A model generated the notes under the pieces. The model was not told the origin of the DNA, searched no databases, and saw nothing but the letters and a program-made list of their open reading frames with translations. From contig RDEW01000028.1 of the NCBI GenBank assembly GCA_011109175.1, forward strand, positions 529,784 through 593,783: a stretch of 64,000 nt of DNA, given 5' to 3'. The position numbers were made by a program, and so were the translations under genes. Within the stretch, counting starts at the first letter, position 1; each line of letters starts with the position of its first letter. The DNA is from Dicyema japonicum (taxonomy: Eukaryota; Dicyemida; Rhombozoa; Dicyemidae). Shown here in pieces: positions 34,380-47,094 of this stretch.

Positions 34380-35620
34380 GAGCTTCATCCCACACCAGAG
34401 AATTGAGGGTCCTCCCACATCTTCAACAAAACCAAGACGCGAGGCAACCTCGAACAACCTCACCAGCTTCATACAGACCAATATCCCTCCTCTGTGCCAC
34501 CTCCAAAATCCTGGAAAAACTCATTCTCGATCAGATTAAACCTTACCCCCAGACATATCCTTCCAACATGATTTTAAAAAGGGTCGCTCCACAACTACCC
34601 ACCTTACTTGCTTGACGAAATTCATCAAGGAAGGCTTACAACGCAAACCTCGGCATCAAAAGACCATTATGTGTTTCATTGACATACAGAAGACTTTTGA
34701 CTAGATACCGAGGAAACTGATCACCGGGAAGATTTATGGTTCTAACATTCCAAACAACTTGAAAATTTGGCTTGCAAAAATTTTCTCAACGGACGAGGAG
34801 AAAGAGTAATTTCACATTCCATATCTTCTATCACTAAATTTCTGCCGAATGGGGTCCCGCAAGTATCCCCTCTCTCACCCATTCTCTTCAACTTCTTTAT
34901 GAGCGACATGCCTTCCCACAGCAGCGACAATAACCTGTTCCTTGCTTATGCTGATGACTTAATCCTGGCAACAAGAGACCAGTGTATCCACACAGCGGGT
35001 ACCCGTTTACAAGAATTACTGGACAACCGAATTCTACACAAGTCCTGAAAATTCGTGCTCCATGATCTTTACTTCCAATAGAAGATTGACTAACTCGGCA
35101 CCTTCATTAACTCTAAATGGGATAACAATCCCCTCCAGAAATTCAACCAAAATACTGGGGGTCACTTATGACCAACTAAGGACCTTTAGCAAACATGTGA
35201 GCAACATAATCTCCTCTTCACACGAAAACTAAACTTTGCAAAAACGTTACTTGGAACTACAAGAGATGTTTCCATCCAAAAGTAAATCATCTCTACTCCC
35301 AATATATACTACCATCAATCGGCTACTGCTTCTTGGCATTAGGGTACTAACCTATCCCACACCAACCTAAAGAAATTAAACTCCTTCCAAGAGACAGTAA
35401 CGAAGATCCTACTCCTCGACATTAAAACCAACCCCGTTCGAGGAACTCGTGACGAGAACGGGAGCTCAGCCAAAATTTTCTAAACTTTCGAAAAGTGATT
35501 CGTCCATACAGGAATGTGTCGGCACTCAGGAGGAACACCGAGAAAGGATGAGGCGGGAGCTTGAGGAGGCCAGGATCACCTGATGGTCCCCACTCTCTTT
35601 TATTTTGTCGGCTATTCTTG
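34380..35620 (+). mobile_element. Jockey-like LINE RT and C-terminus
   Basis: Frames read SPASYRPISLLCATSKILEK, then KFLPNGVPQVSPLSPILFNF and LFLAYADDLILATRDQ, where YADD is the catalytic motif. Then ILGVTYDQLRTFSKHV, and a long C-terminal part through about 35560 with frameshifts. The 3' A-rich end appears to lie beyond the hAT insertion, near 38250. Confidence 0.8.
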
Positions 35621-35629
35621 GTTTTAAAT

Positions 35630-38233
35630 CAGGGGTTCCCAAACTTATTCAGGTCATCGCCCCTTAACAAATTAAAAAAATATCGCCAACCAGGAAAACC
35701 TATATGGTAACGAGTTGAAAATATTAATGTGAACAATGATGCTGCAAAAAATTAGACACAATTTTCTCAATGTTTAGGTTCATGTTTGTTAGCCTAATCC
35801 GTAGATCTCCTCTTTCAACAATGTCAAGCGGTTTCTCCTTTCGGTAATTAGCTGTGATACAATACTGAAGCCTCTCTCAACCAAATAAGAAGTGGGGAAA
35901 GCAATAAAGAACAATTTTGATTTTTTCCATAACATAGAATATTTTTTCAGAGATATCTTTTTTTAACCAAAAATCTCGATACGATGGGTATTTAATCGTT
36001 TTTAACATAATTAGTTCCTCTTGACAACAAGATTCAACGAAAGGGGTCTATCACCCAATCTGGAACTTTGAGTTCACATAAATCTTTGAAACGTCCCTTC
36101 ATATCTTGTTCAAGAGTAATCAAATGTTTAATATAAATATCAAAATCATCTTTAGAAAGGAAGTCTTTAAGACCTTTGAAACGTGAAATTGGATTAACTC
36201 TTTCCTGCCAATATTCCTACAAAATAAAGGTAGTTTTGAAATAAAAACAGAAATAAGTGACTTTGCCTAAATTAATTAAAAAAAATAATTCCTTGATTAA
36301 ATTAAAATCAGCAAATTGTAATTTCACATTAAGTTCATTAAATTTAGCAAAAATATCCGCTAAGTAAACCACATCATGTTTAACGGATTCTAGTTCCGGA
36401 CAATTTGAGAGTTTAAAAATTTGAAAAATTTTACAACAGTGCTGAAAAGAGAGAAAATCCGTGCCAACAGTCGCCCTTTGATAACCACCGTATTTCACAG
36501 TGTGTATTAATATATTATTAAGGCACTATCACGAAAGCCATAATGATTATAGCCCCGCATGTGCATCAATCAAAGAAACAATATTTATAGTTAGTCTTTT
36601 CCATCTTCCTCTGTCGAATGCGAGTGATCTCAATTCGTCCAGGTCGTCCCCCGTCTTTAGATTTTTTCTCACACGATTTAAGTCTTTGTTTAAGGCAGTC
36701 GGAAGTGTCGATCTAGGTCGTCCGCGGAAGGGTTTTTCGCAACTGTCAAAGTAATCTTCCATCGCTTTGTTAGCGGGTGCGTCATTTCTCAAGCTCCGCA
36801 AGTGCATTTTCTAGCAGGTGTTGGAGTGCGGTCTCGTCCCGTGATACAAAATCCACATCATCCGCATAAGATGTCTCTTCTATGTCTCCTATATAGCATT
36901 TACGGAAATCGCGGAGTGCAGATTCAAGGTATATAGTGAATAGTAAAGGGAAGAGGGAATCACTCTGGGGTGTCCCAATCGTTGTTTTGAAACTGCGGGA
37001 AGTTGCTCCTTCTGTCCTCACAGATAGTCTTGTATTCGCAAGTAGTAGTCTGATTATCCTAACTGACGATTCATCCAATATTTGCTCAAGCACATTCATC
37101 AGTTTCTGTCTGTTTATTGAGTCGAAAGCTCTGGAGAGATCTATTCCCAACACGGTCGTTGCGCTCTTGAATCTTTGGTGCGTTGCGCAGCGCCATCTGT
37201 GGCTTCATACAATGTCTGCCGTAGACCTCCATTATCGAAACCCACTTTGACTTGGTGGTAGGTATAGATCCGCCACACCCTTTATCCGGCTTATTGCAAT
37301 GTTTGCCAGCACCTTGCGTATCGAATTCAGAAGTATTATCGGGCGGATATTTTCTACTGGTCCTTTTGATTTGTTCGGTTTTTGTGTGGGTATTAATAAT
37401 CCATTTCCAAGTTCTAGATCGGTATTAGTTTCAAAAACGTCATTTAGGGTTTTTGCAATTGTGTCGCCAAGTTTTTTGGCCCATATTTTATGAGCTCAGG
37501 GCTTATGTTGTCCGGCCCGGCACTTTTGTTGTTCTTCAGTTTATTTATCGCTAATTCCACCTCTTCCACTGTGATTGGGATTTCTAGCGCCTTTGCTTCT
37601 CCCTGGAAAGGGGGAAAGTCCTTATTTTCTTTATTCAACAGTGTTTCGAAGTGTCAGTATGTATTAATAGTCGTATAAAATCTTCATCATTTTCAATACA
37701 AAGACGTGAATTTAAAGAGTTGGATTTAATTTTGTTAATAGCAGAAATAACTGTATTGAGAGAGTCATGCAGAAGACCATTTGTATTTTCAGCCACCAGA
37801 TGCTGTCGATGGATCACGAAATGAATATTCATTACATTTGGTACGTGTTGTTTTAAGTATGCCATAAAACCGCGATAGCGACCAATCATTGAAGGTGCCC
37901 CATAAGTTGCACATGCAACTATATTTGTTAATGGTATATCTGTAAGACAGAGAAATTTATGGACTTTGTCGAACATTGATTTCCCCTTTGTATCAGTTTC
38001 AAGCTTTCGAGCAAAAAGTAATTTTTGAATAATAAAAATACACCACAGATCACGCTAGTGTCAATTTAAAATTACAAGTTCACCATACTGAAATTCTATT
38101 ATATTAATTAAATGTATGATATAGATTTTACGAATAATTTATTATCGCCCCTTGAAATTAAAAACGCCCCGATAAACGATTTACTCATAAACGCCCCCTT
38201 TGAATTTCTTATCGCCCACTTTGAGAAACCCTG
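35630..38233 (-). mobile_element. hAT (ZBED5-like) DNA transposon, complete ends, with nested LINE
   Basis: The left end starts CAGGGGTTCCCAAACTT at 35630. The right end is the reverse complement, CAGGGTTTCTCAAAGTGG, finishing at 38233. The 8-bp TSD TTTTAAAT is exact at 35622-35629 and 38234-38241. Minus-strand coding pieces match ZBED/SCAND3-type transposase: TYGAPSMIGRYRGFMAYLK, then NIHFVIHRQHL and INKIKSNSLNSRL (37976-37680). After the LINE come CEIRWLSKGDC and SCPELESVKHDVVYLADIF-like sequence (36490-36220). It is frameshifted and inactive, and it sits near the 3' end of the Jockey copy at 34.4-35.6 kb. Confidence 0.88.
36513..37654 (-). mobile_element. RTE-like LINE inserted in the hAT
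   Basis: Minus strand. 37638-37440 reads KNNKSAGPDNISPELIKYG, the pre-RT motif. RT at 37153-36782 has LGIDLSRAFDSINRQKLM, GTPQSDSLFPLLFTIYLESA and SYADDVDFVS, the catalytic YADD. The C-terminus is RGRPRSTLPTALNKDLNRVR. It is 5'-truncated. Fifteen-bp direct repeats CAGTRTGTATTAATA (one mismatch) flank it at 36498-36512 and 37655-37669, and the hAT reading resumes across them. Confidence 0.87.
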
Positions 38234-38241
38234 TTTTAAAT

Positions 38242-38655
38242 AAATAAGTTTATTATGCAAGCCACCCCATTGGAGAAACTGGCATGGAAGGGAAAGGCGA
38301 GTTGATATTGAAAGCAACAACATAACACTACGCTAAGTTTCATTTCGAGGAAACACTTCTAGGAGATGATGGGATCGTTGATGGGCCACTCAAAGAGAGT
38401 GTGAAAATTACTAAAAGCTAGGATTCAATTTGTTAACCTTGGAACTTCAAGAAAGAGGACAAAAATTATCGTCTAAATTAAGTGATCCTAGTGTCCATAC
38501 AAGCCTATCACTTGTGGATAGTTTCGTAGTCCTGGATTAATCTCCAAAAAGAGGAAGGTTTCTTCTCGGCCCAAGGGAAAAGCTAGGATTAAATTAATTC
38601 CAAAGACCACTGTTAAACCGAAAAAACTAAACTATGTGACCCCGACGAATTGGAT
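38242..38655. other. Intergenic
   Basis: Opens with the continuation of the disrupted Jockey 3' end (AAATAAGTTTATTATGC). No gene recognised. Confidence 0.4.
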
Positions 38656-38659
38656 CAAG

Positions 38660-41375
38660 GCTCTCATCTTTGCTCGGTGTTGATCCTTGAGCTACACAAG
38701 TTCGTTGCAGACGAGCACTCACTTTTTGGCATTGGTGTCCATTTTTGTTTTTTTTCAATTAGTGTCTCCATGGGCGTCGGTGATTTGATGTTTTCCCCTG
38801 TGTACCATCTCTCAGTTAGTTTGAAGGCTTTTTTATGGGTTGCGGAGATATTCTGGATGCTCAGATGAGGCCAGTGGTCCCCATAAAGTACACGCATATG
38901 AAATGCATGGTTCGATGTACTGTGAGTAGAGCGTTTTAAGTATAGGGTGATGTCCAATTTTCCATAGACCTGTTAGGCATTTCAGAAGGTTGATTTTCTT
39001 CTCACATTTGTTCAGCACGTTAGTGACGTGTCTCGTAAAGTTCATGTGTGTATCGAAAGTCAGACCCAATATTTTTTGCCATTTGCTGAACGGCAATGGG
39101 CTCTTCCCTCCGCAGTAACTTCTATTGTCATGTTCGACAATCTTTTGTCCGAGGTATAGAGATATAGGTATTGATTGACATCCGATTTTCATTAAACCAC
39201 TCGAGTAGTCGATCCATGTGGTGTTGTATTCTTTCCGTCGCTGTTTGGGTGTTCTGATCCCGTGAAGGCTAAGAAATATCGTCTGCATAAGCAGAAGCAG
39301 GTCGTCTTCTCCATTCGGCGTCGGAATGTCAGCTGTAAATAGGTTGAATAGTAATGGTGATAGCGGCGAACCCTGGGGTACTCCATTTAGAAAAACGGGA
39401 GACAGAATGAATGTTTCAATGCACACTCTACCTCTCCGTCCGCTAAGGAAGTTTGTCGACCAGCGTTTGAGGTTTTCAGGGATATCTGATTAGTAGATTT
39501 TCCATGTTAGTCTTCCTCGGGACAGAGTCGAAGGCTTTGTGGACGTAGTGAGCATAACATAGTTTTCTGGTGTCTTGGCTTGTACAGAAATCCAGATCAA
39601 ATAAGATTAGTCAGGATGTGAGGAAACTTGTTGTGGACCGATCCTTTTTGAAACCATGCAGGAGCGGTTTATCGGGAGTCCATTCAGTGATTTTTGCGAG
39701 GATAACTTTTCCAAATTTTTGACATGGAGCATAAGAGAGAAATAGACATGAAGGAAGCTGGGTCTTCTTTCAGTTTTCCTGACTTCAATACTGGGAATGT
39801 TTGCAAGTTTCCATATCATTGGGATTGAGTTATAATTAATCGACCAGTTGTAGATTTTGGTCAGGGTACCGATTCCCTCATTGCCTAGATTTTTCGGAGG
39901 ATTATGGGAATTCCGTCTGGACCATCAGAATGTGTTACTTTTGTTTGGCTTAGGGATGCCATTACCTTTTTCCGTGAAATAAGTTAATTGATCCCTTTTC
40001 GGTTTTCTTAGCAGCGGTTTGGGTGGGTCAGTCTTCATGTGGTTTTTGTGAGAGATTTTCGCGTAGTATTTTATTAGGGCGTTTAGGTCTTTTGGCTGAA
40101 TTCGTCATTTCCGTATGTCCTCTCATCCACCTTCGAGATATTTCGAATAGTCTTCCAGACTTCGGATGTTGACCGGTTACGATTTAATGACGTAAGGACC
40201 ATCTTCCATTTAGCTCTCTGTATTTTGAATTCATTGGCTTTTATTTCCTCGTTCAGCACTTTTAGACGGATCCTTGCTTCGGAGGAACAGATCCCTGCTT
40301 TTTTGAGACGGTTTCGTTCTTGACCAGAGCCTTCCTTCCGTACTCTTCGTGTAAACAACATATCTTTTAGGGAAAGCCATTGTTCTTGCTTCCAGTTGAC
40401 TTTGTTGACGTAGGCAACAACTATATCAAGGGAGGTAAAGTTTTCCAGATGTATATTAGCCAAATGTTAGTCCGTAAGTGATCTGAATAATTCCCAATTT
40501 GCAAGATTGTATAAATGCAGATTTCTTCTTTCCACTTGTAATTTCGCTTTTGATTTTTAACAGAATAGGGTTATGATCAGTTCGGGTGTCGTAGATGACG
40601 GACCAATTCATCGTTGTTGAAAACTGTGGTGAGCAGAGTGTGATATCTGGGAAGGTTGGATTGTCAGAGTTCCTTTGAGGTGTTCTTGTGTTTGATGGGT
40701 CATTGTCAGTGCGTCAACAGCAAATTTCCTCTTGTATCTGCGACTGATTTAACAGCCAGAGAGGGTGTTTGGCATTCAAATCGCCGCATATCACAACTTC
40801 GTTCCAAATCTCCAGTGCTAATAAGTCCGGCATAGTGTAATGTTTCGGACATGAGCCCAGAGACGGAATATACATGTTTACAAAATATAGTCTTCCTTTT
40901 GTTGTGCCAACAAATATTCCGATTGTCTCCGTGGTTTCATCACTTCCCAAAAGTTTCTTCGCTTCGAGTGTATGGTCCTCATAGTTTAGGCCTTTTCTGA
41001 TTAATGTAAATAGTCCTCCTCCACGTTTCTTAATGCGATCGGCACCGGGAAAGAGGTGCCTAGTATCTTTTGATGATAGCTTCGATTCTTGGATGAGCAA
41101 GATGTCAGCTTTAAGTTTAACAATCAGAGTACTAAGTTCAATGATTCTGCCTTTTATTCCGTTTACATTCAATTGTATAACGGAGATCCGGTCCTTTAAC
41201 TTGTGTAGGTTGCGAATCCGAGAAACTGTAGCCAGACCAGTAATCCGTCGACCGGGGGCGACATGTACCCCCGGTGGAAAAGAGCTAATGGCTCTTTTTG
41301 GAAATGCTTTAGGAGCATTTTGAGTGCCTCCAGAATTGTTGCATCCGGTGAGCCACATGACGCCACGCTAAATTC
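38660..41375 (-). mobile_element. Jockey/R1-like LINE, most complete copy
   Basis: The minus strand, from 41358 to 40714, is one endonuclease frame: ISVIQLNVNGIKGRI, DILLIQESKLS, RGGGLFTLIRKG, VICGDLNAKHPLW. The linker (40463-40083) reads EVWKTIRNIS. RT runs about 39980-39190 in broken frames, with FLNGVPQGSPLSPLLFNL and a YADD-type loop split across frames near 39290. The C-terminus (38957-38664) reads LGLTFDTHMNFTRHV, CISYACTLWGPL, HIKAFKLTERWYTGE. Stops and frameshifts inactivate it. Its 5' end shares bases with SINE-like family B. Confidence 0.85.
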
Positions 41376-41474
41376 TATTAATTAGTTGGCTTTGAAACAT
41401 TTTTTCTTGGAGATTTTTGATTTTTAAATTACTTTATTTAAAAAAATAAAGTTTGTTAATTACAATTTAATTTA

Positions 41475-41763
41475 ATGTCTGAATTTAGTGTTGTGGATGA
41501 TGAGATTGCTGATAAAATTTTAAAGCAACAAAACGACATGTAAATATTGTAAAAATAATTAGACTGGATAAGATCGAGATATCAATCACAAAGGGGAATG
41601 TAATCCACCAGTTGTCTGCAAATACGTTTAAAAAATATTCAACCGAAATTTCAGAGGTAACTTCCCTCGTAGCCTCTATGCGAAGGGACATCGATTATAT
41701 TTTCGGCAAATTTAAGTATTTTATTTTAATATTCAAAGGAAAATAAATGCTGCTATGAAATAA
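41475..41763 (+). CDS. KXD1: KxDL motif-containing protein (KXD1)
   Basis: KXD1 is a small coiled-coil subunit of the BORC complex, which positions lysosomes on microtubules. Three exons, 41475-41539, 41563-41715, 41739-41763, with two 23-bp introns, join in matching phases to an 80-aa protein. The core QQNDILDKIEISITKGNVIH, then SLVASMRRDIDYIFGKFKKI, follows the family pattern, in which a conserved K-x-D-L/I-x-x-I-F segment ends the domain; here it is RRDIDYIF. Human KXD1 is longer, 176 aa, chiefly by its C-terminal tail. Lies 100 bp past a LINE 5' end. Confidence 0.8.
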
Positions 41764-42675
41764 ACATTTTATCGATTTATTATATACAAATAAGAATATT
41801 AATACCCAATTACTGTGAAATGTTGTTTTTGTATTTTTATTTAATTAATAACTTCGTTTACTTTTTTGATATTTTAAAATCAGTACGATTTTGTTAGTTT
41901 TAACCAAAGACTGGCTTACTTGATCAGTTAAAGGCTGGAAGATTGAGATGGTGCCGTAGTTATATTGTACGAAATGGCTCTGTGCTTCATGATAGATAAG
42001 TCGAGGTGGTAGATTCGGGAGACATCGGAAGTAGACAATGAAAGGAAATATTTGATTCACAAATTATCTGGGGGATTATCTGTAAGAAGCTACATATAGG
42101 ATTCTATGCGTTCATTTGTGAGAATAATGGCATCTCTAAAGTAAGTCCGATTGAAAAGAGAAGAAATCTTGAGTGAAGGCTGCTATACATCAATTTGGGT
42201 AAATGGGTACCAACTAAATACGGAAGTTTAAGAAGTTTTTCGTTCTTGAGATGCATAGGTTTCCCGACCAACATTAAAACTTATTGTTTGCAAAATTTCA
42301 AATAGGCATTCTAATAAAAACTTGCGATAGTGCAACTTGTCTACTTTTGGCCTGAGACGAAATAAAACAGAAATACGAAATTGTTAGAAAATGTGTTGGA
42401 AGTTGAAATTTATGACACTAGAAAACAACATAACGAAAACAGCCCAATTAATCAGGATATAATTGGAAAATGAAAATTTCGTGAGCTTTTATGATAACAT
42501 CAAGATATTTAGATTATGAAGTCATTAAAGATACGGAACGTGCTTTCAAAATGCACCTTAATGTAGTCAAACAAGAAACTCCTGAAATGTCCTTTAAAAA
42601 GTTTTAAAGCAGATATTGTGCATTCACTACGAAATAATAATAACTCCAAAGACCACAGTTACACAAACGAACTAA
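41764..42675. other. Intergenic, KXD1 3' flank
   Basis: AT-rich. Frames around 42490-42600 (RAFKMHLNVVKQETPEMS) are unrecognised and interrupted. Confidence 0.35.
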
Positions 42676-44135
42676 TCATGTGATCCCAGCATGCTCTAGC
42701 AGGACCTTGGCCCGATGCTCCTCCCTCGACCCCAAACAAGCACGTATCGGTCGAGTGACTGGACCTTTGCAGTCACGACGGCGCGTTCCATAGTTCATTC
42801 GTATCAAGATTTCAAGAGGCATTGGTGGCTGGAACTCTCCAAGAATCCAGCGTTCCGTGATTTTGGAGGCTCTTTTCCGGCTATCCTCGATCTTCAAGAC
42901 AATCGTCTAAGAGATGAATGGGCCCCTTATACCACATACATAAGAGATATATGGTTCAATGAATCGTTTATATACAGAGCTCAAAACAGAATGCTTTTCG
43001 ATCTTCCATAAGCCTGTGAGGCATTTCAGAACATTAGTTTTTTTTTTGCATTTTGTAATTACGTTTTCAACATGAGGCGAGAATGACATATGCATCTCAA
43101 AAGTCACCCAAGGATCCTTTGGGATTTTCTGAAAAGAATAGCTTCATTGTTTGCCTTCAGTTCGACCGTCCGTCTTCCTAGTCTCTTTCTGGATGTCCTG
43201 ATCACGTGACGTAATGACGATGTCGTCGCATAAGTTAGAATAATGTCATTTTCGGAGTCTGGAGTGGGGAGGTCCGTCATGAATAGGTTGAATAAAACTG
43301 GAGACAAAGGGGATCCTTGGGGAACCCCAATAGGGAGAAACCGTGAAATAAACCTTGACTGGCCAATGCAGACGCGTCCCCTCCGACCACTAAGGTAGTT
43401 AGCTAGCCAGAGTTTGAGCTTTCCAAAGATCTTTGTTTGGTAAATTTTCCAAGTAAAAATCCTCCTTGACACAGAGTCAAAAGCTTTGTGGACGTCTATG
43501 GAGCAAAGTACAGTCTTCATGTGTCCCGGCCTGTGCGAGAAACCATATCGTATAAAGTTAGTCAATGCAGATAAGTGGGTAGAAGTAGACCTCTCCTTTT
43601 TAAAATCATGTTGAAATTACATAGTCCGGGAGGAAATTTTTGATTTTCGCAAAAACTAGCCTTTCCAGAATTTTCGACACCGAACACAATAACGCGACCG
43701 GTCTGCATGAAGCTGGGTCCTTCTTCAATTTTCCGGGTTTCAAAATTGGACGTAGGTGGGCGAGTTTCCAAAAGGCTGGAATAGAATTTTTGTTAATAGT
43801 GTGGTTGAATATACTCGTTTATGCAGCGATTCTATAGTCTCTCAGATTCTTTAGGAGGATCATTGGGATTTTATCCGGTCAGTTAGAATAGGTTGTTTTA
43901 ATGGCTTTTAATGCATTTCTCACGTCGTTTTCGGTGAAGTGAATCGTATCCGGTTCCTTTTTCGGTTTACTGAGATAATCGGGGATACATCCGGCTTCTT
44001 ATTGTCGTTATAAGATATTTTCACATAACATTTTATTAGTTTGTTTAAGTCCTTTTGGCTGTGATCCACCTCGGACGATCTTTCATCCTCTCTTCCAAAT
44101 TTCAGTAGTAACATGAAACGAAAAAACAAATTCAA
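42676..44135 (-). mobile_element. Jockey-like LINE, linker to C-terminus
   Basis: Minus strand, 44135-43920: linker ending in DNKKPD. RT follows, with FQYDFKKERSTST-type sequence, LCSIDVHKAFDSVSRRIFTW, RFLPIGVPQGSPLSPVLFNL (43565-43104) and a truncated YADD loop. Then 43107-42676: FSPHVENVITKCKK, LSSVYKRFIEPYISY, RKRASKITERWILGE. It is a sibling of the copies at 21.7 and 23.8 kb. Confidence 0.82.
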
Positions 44136-46590
44136 ATGAAAATGACAGATTTTTTTATCAATAAATAAAAAATCTAATAATTTATCCTTTTTAATACATA
44201 TTATAGTAATTAATTATTATAAAAATAATTTTTCCATATTTTAGATTAAGCTTCTTAAAAAAACTATCATTTTTAAGGAAAATCTCAAAATTGGGGAGTT
44301 TTTCCTCATATCGGGGTTGGACTGTAGTTGATAGTTTGGGGAAGGTATGGGTTTGATTCACATTGGTTGAGGCTTTTCTTTACATTATTCCCAATATTAT
44401 TAACCAGAAGTAGTTCACTATAATTATGGCCAAGTCGTCCACCTATATCACGTGAAACCGAAAAAAATTATTTTATTTTCTCTACGCCATTCCTTCGGAA
44501 ATTACTTTAATTATTACCTACTTCATAAGGATGGATTCGCGTTCTGGTTCTACGTTGTAATAATAATGTTGTATTAGTGTCAAGAATCTAGGAACTTGGG
44601 TCAATCACTCGTTTACTATTTCTTTCGTCCTCGGCATCCTGAGGATAGGAAAATAAAAATAATCACTATGAATTTTTTGAAAAAGTTTCCGCCAAAGCAG
44701 ATATCCGGTGCTCTATTATTTAAAAAACTTTGGGTTTCCAGGGTCTCTTGAGCTTCTAAGAAGACGGATGAGAGGTAAATCCACCATGAGGTGATGAAGT
44801 CATTAAATCTACTAGAGACATGCCATACACCAGAGCATCACCGCTAAACCCTTCGACCAATTAACAACTTGTCGATAAAAAAAAGCATAAACGCTTTTTT
44901 GTGGATTTGAGTTAACATGCATTTAACAGCAAAACTGTAAACCTTCTTAGTGTTTCCGTCCGACAGAAAAGAGGGGGTTATTCAAAAGTTGATAATAAGT
45001 ATGAAATCCTTGTCTAAAGTCTATCGTACTGATTTTGTTTAGGCACGTGTTTACATTCTTTTATAATCTGTTTATCTGTGATGAAGATGATCTTGAGTAT
45101 AAGGATGACATCAGCCTAGCAATATTTACAGATTTTAGCTATTTTTGTTTTTCAAGTCCTTATAAGATATGTTTTTTTTACATATTCCTTTTAGTCAATT
45201 TCTGCTGAAAATGCGATTTTTTTGTCTCATTAATCCAATCTCGACCTGGTGGTTATTTGGTTGGAAGGCTGAGGTACTTTCTCTATTGGACGGAATGTCT
45301 ACTTATTTCCATGAAGACACTTGATTTGAATCTTTGTCTATCACCACATGTAGAAAACATTCTTGTGAAATGTGAAAAGAAGCTGAAGGTACTAAAAAGT
45401 TTATTGGGAATAAGAAGATTGGTACTCACAACGTGTAAGGACAGTACATCGAGCCGTGTTTCTCATATGCATGCGCCTCGTAGGGACCATCCATATCTTG
45501 GACGGTTTCACCCTTCTCGTGAGCATGGATGAGATGACTGATTAAGGAGACTTCAGAAAACTAAAATTCTAAACAAAAAAGTGGGGATGCACCAAGTATC
45601 TAGACCTTGCCAAAAGAGCTTCAAAATTCTTAAGTTTACATGGATAAAAAATGACGATTTACTTTATTATTGTAATATTCTTGAATGAATGACCTGGCCA
45701 AAAATTGACCTCTCTTTTTAATTATGTAGCATCTGGAATCATCACCTGTCATTAAATAATATAAAAGTACACCTTTATAGAAAAAATTAATGATTTTCTA
45801 TTTGTTTGCCATCGCTTTCACTTTCTGTAAGGCTGAACCAAGCTGTGGACCTGACAATGATGTCCTATATTGCTACGACTTCACTGAAACCGATAAATTG
45901 AGAATAGATTGTTCTCCCGAATTAAATTCAATGTAAATAAATTTTTTTATTTTACAGAGTTATTAAATATTCACAAATCTCTAAACTGTTGAAGCGCGAC
46001 TTTTCTAGTAGCTGCTCGCAAATAAAAAATATGTTTTTTTTCAAAAATAACTTTGTAGCATTTTTATGAATTCAAAAATTAGTTTCATAGGAAATAATGC
46101 ATTTTCTGCACTTTCAAAAATCGAGAAAATGTATTTAGTTATATCAAAAATAGTAAATTCTCGGGAACTACAGTCGAACAACTAAAGAAAGGTGCCTTCA
46201 GAAGACTCAAATCACTTAGTCAAATGTGACCTTATTTTTAATTTTTAGTCATATCGATGGTGACTCTGAAGTCACAATCGTTTAGGTCAATATAATAATT
46301 GCTAACAAATGGACTTTTCCTTAATATTAACGATTAATGACAATAACTTGACTTATTTTAGTTGATAAATATTTCGCCGAATCTGACTTCATGCTTGAAA
46401 AAGGCAGATGTGATTTCAAATGTTTGCCTTATCAGCTCTAATCTATAAATATTTTTATTAAGGAAAGAAAAGAGAGTAAACGGTTATATAGCGGCTGCCC
46501 TGACTGTGTGGCTATTCCCTCTCAAGATAGCGAGCGAGATTCGCTCAAATAACCACCAGCGATCACAAAGGGTCTCCTGTTCTTGTAGCG
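43210..46590 (-). repeat. Right arm of the large inverted segmental duplication
   Basis: Inverted counterpart of 15350-22297. It lacks the PHD-finger retrotransposon and the RTE/SINE insertions of the left arm, so it preserves the pre-insertion arrangement; the empty site lies at about 45208-45232. It keeps 65 bp or so near 44.2-44.26 kb that the left arm lost at the RTE/SINE insertion. Confidence 0.85.
45257..45605 (+). mobile_element. Jockey-like LINE C-terminal fragment within the right arm
   Basis: Reads CLSPHVENILVKCEKKLKVL, then HAPRRDHPYLG and, one frame away, RRLQKTKILNKKVGMHQ, the region after RT. The inverted equivalent is at about 16336-16690. Confidence 0.65.
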
Positions 46591-47010
46591 ATTTGATTCC
46601 CTAGACGACTCAAGAATTCCAGCGTCGCAGGCTCAAGGGAACCAGACGTCTCAACGGCGAGTAAAACAAACAAAAAATGCTTGGGTAGGACCGCGTACTT
46701 TTCCCGTTTCATCTTCTCGTTTTCTCAACGGCAGAACAGGATCCAGAGGCACTCTGGAGTAGGTTGCAAGAGGCAAATGTGTTGGTACAGATAACGTCCC
46801 AGACAAAAGGTTTCCCGGCTTCAAAAGGAAGATTGTCATCCCATCTGGTCGTTTCCCGTTCGCCTGCAAATACCGACTGGTTCGAGCATGGAGGGGTTTC
46901 CGGCGGCGTCCAAAGCTCGCCTAACGAGTTCGTTCAAGGTCATGTGTCTGGGAAATCTGCTGCACTCTTCCTGCAGGAGAGAGGGTATAGGCCAATCTAT
47001 ATAATAAAAT
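46485..47010 (-). mobile_element. PHD-finger retrotransposon C-terminal fragment
   Basis: Minus strand: EECSRFPRHMTLNELVRRAL, DAAGNPSMLEPVGICRR, GKRPDGMTIFLLKPGN, then the tail. A deletion joins the endonuclease to the tail. The lower 100 bp is part of the right duplication arm. Confidence 0.75.
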
Positions 47011-47094
47011 ACAAGTTTGTATGTGTCTACCTGTTTTTTTGTCCGCAAGAATTCACAAATTTATATTTATCGAATGTGATCATAAAATGATCTT

